The position numbers and the translations under genes were made by a program. From an uncultured Collinsella sp. (GTDB taxonomy: Bacteria > Actinomycetota > Coriobacteriia > Coriobacteriales > Coriobacteriaceae), in assembly GCA_900546105.1 (NCBI GenBank), contig URBP01000067.1, positions 1-11,880 of the forward strand: a stretch of 11,880 bases of DNA. Reading direction: 5' to 3'. The notes beneath the pieces are model-generated. The model worked only from the letters and a program-made list of their open reading frames with translations, searched no databases and had not been told where the DNA came from. This document shows, one piece after another, positions 6,411 to 11,880 of this stretch; within the stretch, counting starts at the first letter, position 1, and the number at the start of each line of letters is the position of its first letter.

Positions 6411-6928
6411 GCACAGAAGGCGTCCTCAAGCTGTTAATCGATACCAACGTATGGATGGATTATTTTTCTGGCAGGTCCGACCGTACGGCAAATGTCGTCC
6501 ATCTGATCGAGATTGCCGACGCCTCGGAGCGGATTGCCCTGTTTGCCTCGTCGCTTTCGGTCAAAGACGTTTCATATCTTGTCTCGGCGGCAATCAAGCA
6601 GGAGTGCCGAAGAAAGACTGGCTCACTGAGCGATAACGCCATTGCGGCGGCAGACGAAACGGCCTGGGCATGCGTTCGACAGATGCGCGAGCTAGCCCTC
6701 ATCGCCCCGGTCGGTGCAGACGAGGTCTTCGACTCCTTTGTGTTCAAGTACCACCACAATGACTTTGAGGACGACCTGATGCTGGGCGTCGCCAATCGCA
6801 TTGATGCCGATTACGTCGTGACGGAGGACAAGAATCTTATTAAACATACCAATGGTGTATGCATTAATGTTCAACAGGCGTTGAGGTTGGTTGGGGGGTC
6901 CAACGTTCCCTCTGCACGGCCCGTCTAG
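6407..6928 (+). CDS. PIN-domain toxin (VapC-like endoribonuclease)
   Basis: A 173-residue PIN-fold protein, presumably the toxin of the pair. LLIDTNVWMDYF (9-20) carries the first metal-binding Asp (D12). EDDLMLGVANRIDADYVVTEDKNL (from 121) carries D122/D123 and, at the end, D141 in the T-E-D-K position where VapC has T-R-D. The second acidic position may be D54 (SVKDVSYL) or E35; VapC proteins usually have Glu here. The expected activity is Mg2+/Mn2+-dependent RNA cleavage; the target, often tRNA or rRNA, cannot be read from sequence. I chose ATG 6407, which overlaps the antitoxin stop, over a GTG at 6395; gggtgga just upstream serves as ribosome binding site. No terminator is obvious after it. 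Confidence 0.85.
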   Translation: MSTEGVLKLLIDTNVWMDYFSGRSDRTANVVHLIEIADASERIALFASSLSVKDVSYLVSAAIKQECRRKTGSLSDNAIAAADETAWACVRQMRELALIAPVGADEVFDSFVFKYHHNDFEDDLMLGVANRIDADYVVTEDKNLIKHTNGVCINVQQALRLVGGSNVPSARPV

Positions 6929-7076
6929 CTTGCTTTACCTTGATAAAGTGGCGTTTCCTCACCGTTAGCCGATAATGCAAGGGCGCTCGGCGTTTTCGAC
7001 TGGTTTATGCACGCAAAGTCTGGGAATATACAAGTCGCATATCTTACTGTCTAACCAGTTGCGCCAAGGAGGCACC

Positions 7077-8534
7077 ATGGACTACAAGATTACCGGCTAC
7101 GAGCCCGCTCAGCTGTTCCATTTCTTTGAGGAGGTCAGCGCGATCCCCCGTGGGTCTGGCAACGAGAAGGGCATCAGCGATTTCCTGGTTGCGTTTGCCA
7201 AGGAGCGCGGCCTCGACGTGTATCAGGACGAGGTCTACAACGTCATCATTCGCAAGCCCGCATCTGCCGGTGCCGAGAATGCCCCGACCGTGATGCTGCA
7301 GGGCCACATCGATATGGTGTGCGACAAGTTGGGTTCCGTTGAGCACGACTTTACGACCGACGGTATCGACCTGGTCGTCAAGGACGGCGTCCTCACCGCT
7401 AACGGCACCACTCTGGGTGCCGACAACGGTATCGCCGTCGCGCTTATGCTTACCGTGCTCAACGATGATTCGATTGCCCATCCGGCCCTCGAGTGCGTAT
7501 TCACCACCGACGAGGAGACTGGCCTGGTCGGCGCCGAGACGCTCGACAAGTCCCAGATTAGCGCCCGCACCATGATTAACCTTGACTCCGAGGAAGAGGG
7601 CGTTGCCACCGTCAGCTGCGCCGGCGGCGTCGTCGTTACCTACACCTGCCCGATCGCGCGTGAGCACAAGACCGGTAGCACCCTCACGCTCGACATCTCC
7701 GGCCTGCTGGGCGGTCACTCCGGCAGCGATATCCACCTGGAGCGCGGCAACGGCAACCTCATCATGGCCCGCATCATCGACCGCCTGATGGTTGCCGGCG
7801 TGCCCGCCATCGTGAGCTTTAACGGCGGCACCAAGGACAACGCCATCAACCGTGAGTGCAAGGCTGTTCTGGTCTACGCCGACCACGCTGCCGCCGAGGC
7901 CGCGGCCCAGATCGCAAAGGGCATCATCGCTGACGTCACTGCCGAGCTCGAGGTCTTCGACCCCGGCTTTACCTGCACCGTCGAGATTGCCGACAACGTT
8001 GATGTCGAGGCCATGGACGATAAGTCCGCGCTTGCCCTCATCCGCGCTCTGCGTCTTGCCCCTAACGGTGTGATTCGCCGCAACGTCGCCACCGACGGCT
8101 CCGTCGAGGTTTCCTCCAACATCGGTGTGGTTGCCACTTCTGACGACGAGGTCAAGATTATGCTGTCCCCGCGCTCCTCGATCACCTCGCTGCAGAACGA
8201 GTTCAAGGACCGCCTGCAGACGCTGGCCGATGTCCTGGGCTTCGACGCCAAGTTTGAGTTCGAGTATCCCGGCTGGAGCTATGCCGAGCATTCGCCGGTC
8301 CGCGACGTCTTTGTCGAGAGCTATCGCGAGCTCTTTGGCTCCGAGCTGCGCATCGAGTCCATTCACGCCGGCCTTGAGTGCGGCCTGTTTGCTGAGGCCC
8401 TGCACGGCCTGGACGCCATCGCCGTGGGCCCGACGCTCTCCGATGTCCACACCCCGGACGAGAGCATGGAGCTCGCTTCTGCCGAGCGCTTCTACGAGCT
8501 ACTCATCGACGTCCTCAAGCGCCTCGCCGCGTAA
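7077..8534 (+). CDS. pepD: PepD, aminoacyl-histidine (beta-Ala-His) dipeptidase, M20 family
   Basis: A 485-residue cytoplasmic metallopeptidase of family M20C, close to the usual length of E. coli PepD. Metal and catalytic motifs are complete: GHIDMV (76-81) with H77 and D79, GADNGIA (114-120) with bridging D116, TTDEETGLVG (143-152) with catalytic E146 and ligand E147, LDSEE (169-173) with D170, GGHSGSDI (212-219) with H214 of the lid/dimerisation domain, and SDVHTPDE (455-462) with H458. The enzyme hydrolyses Xaa-His and other dipeptides such as carnosine, completing intracellular peptide breakdown. Start ATG 7077 is fixed by the strong aaggagg (7066-7072); an in-frame ATG at 6975 lies in the intergenic region without such a site. 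The gene stands alone between two toxin-antitoxin modules and has its own terminator. I found no convincing promoter in 6929-7076. Confidence 0.95.
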   Translation: MDYKITGYEPAQLFHFFEEVSAIPRGSGNEKGISDFLVAFAKERGLDVYQDEVYNVIIRKPASAGAENAPTVMLQGHIDMVCDKLGSVEHDFTTDGIDLVVKDGVLTANGTTLGADNGIAVALMLTVLNDDSIAHPALECVFTTDEETGLVGAETLDKSQISARTMINLDSEEEGVATVSCAGGVVVTYTCPIAREHKTGSTLTLDISGLLGGHSGSDIHLERGNGNLIMARIIDRLMVAGVPAIVSFNGGTKDNAINRECKAVLVYADHAAAEAAAQIAKGIIADVTAELEVFDPGFTCTVEIADNVDVEAMDDKSALALIRALRLAPNGVIRRNVATDGSVEVSSNIGVVATSDDEVKIMLSPRSSITSLQNEFKDRLQTLADVLGFDAKFEFEYPGWSYAEHSPVRDVFVESYRELFGSELRIESIHAGLECGLFAEALHGLDAIAVGPTLSDVHTPDESMELASAERFYELLIDVLKRLAA

Positions 8535-8589
8535 AGGTCGCATTAACGGCGATCCAAAACCTTTGCTGATGGATTGCAAATGACATTAC

Positions 8590-8638
8590 GAGAGGGGGCA
8601 CCCGGCCTATTGCGACGGGTGCCCCCTCTCTTCTTTTA
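8590..8638 (+). terminator. Strong intrinsic terminator of pepD, between convergent genes
   Basis: gagagggggcacccg (8590-8604) and cgggtgccccctctc (8616-8630) pair perfectly over 15 bases around an 11-base loop, followed by ttctttt on the + strand. On the minus strand the hairpin is followed by gtaatgtc, without a T-run, so it would serve hipA only weakly. Confidence 0.92.
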
Positions 8639-8661
8639 AGAAATGGGAAATTGATTGGCGT

Positions 8662-9966
8662 CTAGCCCATATCCGCCTTGATGAGGTCGAGGGTGCGCTG
8701 GCAGTTTTCGCGGATGGGGCCGAGCATATGCTCGCACAGGTCCGCCATGCCGGGCAGGTCGGCGTATTCGTCCATGACCTCTTCCATGCAAATGGGCACC
8801 TCGTAGGCGAGGTCCATCATGGTCGCAAAGCAAAACTTCTCGGATAGCCCGGCATCGGTGAGCGTCGCCTCCAGCGCGGGGTCTCCCATACCGTGGTATT
8901 GGCGGATAGCGCCTGGACCGATGCGCCCCACACGATTTTCGCCGCCAACGCTCATGGCAAGACGCGCCCGGCGGCGCATGCGCTCGTATGCCAGCCCCGA
9001 TGCGACATCGTACATTCGAGCCATCATGGCTGCGCCGTCGTTTCCAAGGAGTAGGGAATAGTTTTTCGCGTGCGCATCCGGTGCGCCGATAATGGCGTTG
9101 AAGAACAGTATCTGCGTAAACAGATACAGGTTAAGTTGATGGTGGCTCGTATTTACGAGGAGCTCTTGAATATCGCGGGTGGTCGGGCCGCCGTCTGCTG
9201 TGTACTTTTGGGCGGGCATCACCCCAAGTGCCTGACAGAGGTCTTCTTGATGTAGGCGCCTGATCGTTCCGTCTTCGACTTTCACGCGGTCATATCGCTC
9301 AACAATGAGGGCAGGTTCGTCCTCAAACATACGATATTCGACGTTTGCCGTTGCGATACCGGCGCGCTGGGCGCTTTTCATGCAGACAAACTCATTGAGA
9401 GCCTCGAGTTTAAATCCGATAACGCCATTTTTGAAAATATGCGTCGTGGGCGAGGACCCCATGCATTCGCACCAGCGGCCGTTTATGAACGCGAGTGCGA
9501 ACTTGCCCTGGTTGCCTCCAAGTGACCAACTTTCATCTAGGCCCATCCACGATGCATCGCGGTCATCTCTGATCGACTTGAGACGGAGAGCAATTTCGTG
9601 GTCGTCTATAGGGCGGTATTCGCCGGAGCGATGCAGGACGGCGTCGATATCTTCTTCGGCACAAAACTGCACTCCGCCCGGACAGTCGAGTCCGATATGG
9701 CTGAGCAGTGCAACGGGATTGTTGGGCCTAACGTCGAATTCGGCGGCAATCGCTTTTCGTTGGTCCTCGCTGTCGGGTAGAAGGCCAAACAGGTACGGAT
9801 TCATGACCTGTTGTCCGTATGTGCGATTTGATACGGGTATGTTGGTCGATAGGGCTGGGCCGTCATAGTCATGATCGTAGGTAAAGCTGATAAGACCGTT
9901 CTCATCTTGCGTGAGCGTTCCCGCAGGTACGCCGCAAATAATGGTTCGAAGTGATGTTCTGGCCAT
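8662..9966 (-). CDS. hipA: HipA toxin, Ser/Thr protein kinase
   Basis: A 434-residue HipA-like kinase, nearly the length of E. coli HipA (440). The N-terminal HipA_N-like domain spans about 1-110, followed by the kinase core. SWSLGGNQGKFALAF (146-160) matches the glycine-rich loop, with S148 at the place of the autophosphorylated Ser150 of E. coli HipA. THIFK (175-179), VERYDR (222-227), HQEDLCQALG (239-248), the catalytic loop DAHAKNYSLL (297-306) with D297 and N302, and YDVASG (319-324) with metal-binding D320 follow in the expected order. All key residues are present, so the kinase is probably active. E. coli HipA phosphorylates glutamyl-tRNA synthetase and induces growth arrest; the target here is unknown. 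The gene starts 3 bases after the hipB stop, with aaggga in the hipB end as ribosome binding site, so the two form one operon. It converges on pepD. Confidence 0.92.
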   Translation of the reverse strand: MARTSLRTIICGVPAGTLTQDENGLISFTYDHDYDGPALSTNIPVSNRTYGQQVMNPYLFGLLPDSEDQRKAIAAEFDVRPNNPVALLSHIGLDCPGGVQFCAEEDIDAVLHRSGEYRPIDDHEIALRLKSIRDDRDASWMGLDESWSLGGNQGKFALAFINGRWCECMGSSPTTHIFKNGVIGFKLEALNEFVCMKSAQRAGIATANVEYRMFEDEPALIVERYDRVKVEDGTIRRLHQEDLCQALGVMPAQKYTADGGPTTRDIQELLVNTSHHQLNLYLFTQILFFNAIIGAPDAHAKNYSLLLGNDGAAMMARMYDVASGLAYERMRRRARLAMSVGGENRVGRIGPGAIRQYHGMGDPALEATLTDAGLSEKFCFATMMDLAYEVPICMEEVMDEYADLPGMADLCEHMLGPIRENCQRTLDLIKADMG

Positions 9967-9969
9967 TGG

Positions 9970-10440
9970 CTATTTCCCTTCGGGCTTGGTTTGGTTAGAT
10001 GCGTTTGCGGCAATCGAGACTCCGAGATTGGACATGGCGAAATCGGCGAAGACCTCGTCGTAGAGTGCGGATGTAAAGGGGGCATCTGCAAGAGCCGGAA
10101 TGGCGGTACTACGACGGTTGCGATGATGAGGACGTTGAGTGTGATGGCGCCTGGGGATGCTGCGAGGCAGCGGATTGTCATGCGGGGCGTCGACTGGTCG
10201 CTCGTTTTTCGCTTCGCCGATATCCCCTTGAGTGGCGAGTGCCAGTCCAAGAGCATTGAAAATCGTCAGCAGCTTGTCGAGTCGAATACCCGTGGCATCG
10301 CCTAGCTCGAGCGATGCGAGCAGGCGTTCTGAAACACCGGCCGTTTTGGCGAGGGCGGCACGGGTGAGGCCCTGAGCCTCGCGTGCCTGGCGCACGTAGA
10401 TGCCAGCTTGGCGCGGTGTGGTGATGGGAAGGGTATTCAC
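9970..10440 (-). CDS. hipB: HipB-like XRE antitoxin/repressor with long C-terminal extension
   Basis: A 156-residue protein. Residues about 13-68 form an XRE/Cro helix-turn-helix (RQAREAQGLTRAALAKTAGV then SERLLASLELG), as in HipB. HipB normally ends soon after residue 80-90; here a basic, His/Arg/Pro-rich stretch (about 80-113, PRRHHTQRPHHRNRR) and a conserved-looking end (ALYDEVFADFAMSNLGVSIAA, about 125-145) follow. The reading frame is open throughout and no neighbouring frame gives a better continuation, so I read it as a real extension and not a frameshift. It should repress its own operon through the palindromes upstream and neutralise HipA. The start is GTG at 10440, with aggag 6 bases before it. 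It directly precedes hipA on the minus strand. Confidence 0.85.
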   Translation of the reverse strand: MNTLPITTPRQAGIYVRQAREAQGLTRAALAKTAGVSERLLASLELGDATGIRLDKLLTIFNALGLALATQGDIGEAKNERPVDAPHDNPLPRSIPRRHHTQRPHHRNRRSTAIPALADAPFTSALYDEVFADFAMSNLGVSIAANASNQTKPEGK

Positions 10441-10461
10441 GGCGATCTCCTAACGTGCAGT

Positions 10462-10490
10462 CTTTTGCATATCAATATGACATGCAAAAG
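10462..10490 (-). promoter_or_regulatory. Palindromic operator upstream of hipBA
   Basis: cttttgcat (10462-10470) and atgcaaaag (10482-10490) are exact inverted repeats around 11 bases that include a second small palindrome (catatcaatatg, 10469-10480). It lies 22 bases upstream of the hipB GTG and covers the expected promoter. Likely HipB binding site. The E. coli HipB consensus (TATCC-N8-GGATA) is not present. Confidence 0.7.
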
Positions 10491-10508
10491 TCAGCACGAA
10501 AAGGCATT

Positions 10509-10524
10509 ATGCAAAACTCTGCAT
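10509..10524 (-). promoter_or_regulatory. Second, weaker operator-like half-site upstream of hipBA
   Basis: atgcaaaactctgcat has 5-base inverted arms (atgca/tgcat), and its atgcaaaa (10509-10516) repeats the right arm of the first operator 27 bases away. The spacing and shared half-site suggest cooperative binding of two HipB dimers. Inference from sequence only. Confidence 0.5.
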
Positions 10525-10563
10525 GAGACTCCTACATTGACGTTGGCTTATGAGAGGCGTTTT

Positions 10564-11142
10564 TTATATCGCGAGAATCCCCAGATGCTCAAGTAAGATC
10601 TTAAGCCCGATGAGGATGAGCACGACGCCGCCCACGATGGTGGCGGGTTTTTCGTAGCGCGCGCCAAAGGTGTGGCCGATCACTACGCCGGCGACGGAGA
10701 AGATAAACGTTGTGACGCCGATAAGCGATACAGCGGGAACGATGTAAACCGAGAGCGCCGCAAATGAGATGCCCACGGCCAGGGCGTCGATTGAGGTGGC
10801 GATGGCGAGGATCAGGTACTCGCCTAGGTCAATCTTTTCGGCATCCTTGCCGTCGCCTTCATCCTCGTCCTCGGTAAAGGCCTCCCACAGCATTTTGCCG
10901 CCGATGAAGGCCAATAGGATAAAGGCGATCCAATGGTCGATGGGTCCGATGATGCCCATGAATTGACTTCCGAGCGCCCATCCGATTACGGGCATGCCGG
11001 CCTGAAAACCGCCAAAGAACAGGCCGAGCACCACGGCGACCTTAAGGTTGATCTTTTTCATGCCGAGACCCTTGCAGATGGATACGGCAAAGGCGTCCAT
11101 CGAAAGGCCAACGGCGAGCAACACGAGCTCTGCGAGTCCCAT
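10564..11142 (-). CDS. mntP: MntP, putative manganese efflux pump
   Basis: A 192-residue integral membrane protein with six predicted helices arranged as two related halves. Each half carries the signature acidic motif: LSMDAFAVSICKG (13-25) with D16, and TSIDALAVGISF (116-127) with D119. FGGFQAGMPVIGW (43-55) and GGKMLWE (81-87) are further family hallmarks. The length agrees with MntP (about 188). MntP exports excess Mn2+ across the cytoplasmic membrane. A cytoplasmic acidic loop (EDEDEGDG, 91-98) separates the halves. I chose ATG 11142 because the family begins here and gggag lies 7 bases upstream; a longer in-frame start near 11292 would translate the riboswitch and terminator. Control by the Mn2+ riboswitch supports the assignment. 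hipB follows 123 bases downstream. Confidence 0.95.
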   Translation of the reverse strand: MGLAELVLLAVGLSMDAFAVSICKGLGMKKINLKVAVVLGLFFGGFQAGMPVIGWALGSQFMGIIGPIDHWIAFILLAFIGGKMLWEAFTEDEDEGDGKDAEKIDLGEYLILAIATSIDALAVGISFAALSVYIVPAVSLIGVTTFIFSVAGVVIGHTFGARYEKPATIVGGVVLILIGLKILLEHLGILAI

Positions 11143-11190
11143 AGTCTGGCTCCCTCTCTGCGGGCGAACCCGCGTGTACTTCTGGAAAGC

Positions 11191-11236
11191 AAAAAAAGAC
11201 CCGTGGCGTACGCGCTGCGCGCACAACCACGAGTCT
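11191..11236 (-). terminator. Riboswitch expression-platform terminator of mntP
   Basis: On the minus strand agactcgtgg (11236-11227) pairs with ccacgggtct (11206-11197) with one G-T wobble, extended inside by gtgcgc/gcgtac-type pairs, and is followed by seven Ts (11197-11191). It lies 48 bases upstream of the mntP start codon. Its 5' arm shares two bases with the closing P1 strand of the aptamer, so the two structures compete. Confidence 0.85.
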
Positions 11237-11316
11237 CGTTCATTAAGGCAAGCCAGACCGTTTCGGCCAGTATGTTGACTTGCCGCGCACAAAGGCGCTG
11301 ACTACTCCCTTACGAG
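11235..11316 (-). promoter_or_regulatory. yybP-ykoY manganese riboswitch aptamer of mntP
   Basis: Read on the minus strand, the leader has the hallmarks of the yybP-ykoY class: gggagtag (11309-11302) near the 5' end, gtcaacatactggc in the middle, and aatgaacgagac at the 3' side. P1 pairs ctcgt (11316-11312) with acgag (11239-11235); an inner stem pairs ggcaag (11284-11279) with cttgcc (11252-11247); a small hairpin with wobble pairing (ggccg/cggtc) lies between. This class binds Mn2+ and switches on Mn2+ exporters such as MntP. Here metal binding would stabilise the aptamer and prevent the downstream terminator from forming. Class and target gene agree, which makes the call firm. Confidence 0.9.
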
Positions 11317-11331
11317 TAAGGAGAGTTTAAC

Positions 11332-11340
11332 ATAATAACA
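11332..11340 (-). promoter_or_regulatory. Extended -10 promoter of mntP
   Basis: On the minus strand the sequence reads tgttattat, a TGn element joined to a tattat -10. Transcription would start near 11325, just before the riboswitch aptamer. No clear -35 is visible, as is usual for extended -10 promoters. Confidence 0.55.
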
Positions 11341-11359
11341 GACACCCGGCAAGAATTTT

Positions 11360-11880
11360 TTATATTTTGCCTTTAACAAGATCCCAGTACGCTTTAGCCG
11401 CCTGTTCTATCTTATTATCGCCGAATACGTAATATTTCCTGCTTTTGATGTCGTCCGGCAAATATTGCTGACTTACATAGTGATTTTTATAGTCATGCGG
11501 GTATTTATAGAACTGCCCCTTATTGGGATTATCCTCCCCGTCAAAATGCTTATTCTGAAGAGTTCGCGGAATTCTTCCGTAATTTCCGTTTTGCACGTCC
11601 TCCATTGCAGCATTTATTCCCTTGTATGCCGAATTTGATTTCGGGGCGGTGCAAACGAGCACCACCGCGTCGGCAAGAGGTATGCGCGCCTCGGGCAGTC
11701 CTACCTGCAGGGCGGCATCCACGGCTGCTTTTACTATGGGAATTATCATCGGATAGGCAAGCCCCACGTCCTCGCAGGCGCACACCATAAGCCGCCTTGT
11801 AGCCGAAGGGAGGTCGCCTGCCTCAAGAAGCCTCGCAAGATAGTGAAGTGCGGCATTGGGGTCGCTGCCGCGCATGGATT
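11360..11880 (-). CDS. rarA: RarA (MgsA) AAA+ ATPase, C-terminal part, truncated by the window
   Basis: The 173 visible codons end in TAA at 11360-11362 and continue beyond the right edge. The fragment matches the C-terminal tetramerisation (MgsA_C) part of RarA: SMRGSDPNAALHYLARLLEAG at the start, ATRRLMVCACEDVGLA, then IPLADAVVLVCTAPKSN, YKYPHDY and the ending NKIEQAAKAYWDLVKG. RarA acts at stalled replication forks and gapped DNA with SSB; the ATPase part is outside the window. Composition is unusual. By hand count 11401-11640 is about 40% GC, while 11641-11880 is about 62%. Codons in the AT-rich part favour TAT, AAA, AAT, with AGG and ATA, unlike clpC or pepD. The wording of the last 60 residues resembles Clostridia RarA. 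Transfer from a Firmicute or an assembly join are both possible. Confidence 0.9.
   Translation of the reverse strand, partial: SMRGSDPNAALHYLARLLEAGDLPSATRRLMVCACEDVGLAYPMIIPIVKAAVDAALQVGLPEARIPLADAVVLVCTAPKSNSAYKGINAAMEDVQNGNYGRIPRTLQNKHFDGEDNPNKGQFYKYPHDYKNHYVSQQYLPDDIKSRKYYVFGDNKIEQAAKAYWDLVKGKI

Noticed and set aside
7044..8450. A 468-codon open frame antisense to pepD.
   Set aside because: Same cause: a shadow of a GC-biased real gene whose sense strand has all catalytic motifs.
9970..10260. A frameshift in the second half of hipB, suggested by the odd His/Arg-rich translation.
   Set aside because: The other two frames give no more plausible protein, one has an early stop, and the frame ends 3 bases before hipA as expected for a coupled operon.
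11143..11292. A 50-residue N-terminal extension of MntP.
   Set aside because: It would translate the riboswitch and terminator; the family start with a good ribosome binding site is at 11142.
1..11880. CRISPR arrays, tRNA or rRNA genes, complete insertion sequences.
   Set aside because: No regularly spaced identical repeats of CRISPR type, no cloverleaf or rRNA signatures, and no transposase were seen on either strand.

Overview
The window is about 11.9 kb of mostly GC-rich bacterial chromosome. Codon use, the clpC/pepD/mntP gene set and the short AT-rich intergenic elements suggest a Coriobacteriia actinobacterium close to Collinsella. This assignment rests on family recognition and not on a database search.

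Layout, left to right. (1) 1-258 is the 3' end of a tRNA-binding (EMAP/MetG-C type) protein gene on the + strand. A perfect hairpin and a 360-bp intergenic region rich in inverted and direct repeats follow. (2) 621-2189 encodes a ThrE-type serine/threonine exporter with an acidic N-terminal extension. Two more inverted repeats follow it. (3) 2504-3097 encodes a small DUF2798-type membrane protein. It is preceded by a strong intrinsic-terminator hairpin placed between a possible promoter and the ribosome binding site, so it may be attenuator-controlled. (4) 3284-5926 is clpC, the double-AAA+ unfoldase of the ClpCP protease, with its own promoter region and terminator. (5) 6051-6928 is a RelB/DinJ-type antitoxin plus PIN-domain toxin pair, overlapping by 4 bp, behind a perfect palindromic operator. 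(6) 7077-8534 is pepD, an M20 metallo-dipeptidase, closed by a strong terminator. (7) On the minus strand, reading right to left from the window's right edge: the 3' part of rarA (11360-11880), then mntP (manganese exporter, 10564-11142) under a yybP-ykoY Mn2+ riboswitch with a terminator, then hipB (9970-10440) and hipA (8662-9966), a HipBA toxin-antitoxin operon behind palindromic operators. hipA converges on pepD.

The genes do not form one pathway. Common themes are protein and peptide turnover (ClpC, PepD), membrane export (ThrE, MntP) and two toxin-antitoxin modules flanking pepD. The rarA fragment differs in base and codon use from the rest and may be foreign. I did not see a clearly new multi-gene system. 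The features most worth following are the attenuator-like leader of the DUF2798 gene, the intergenic repeat families, the long C-terminal extension of HipB and the composition step in rarA.
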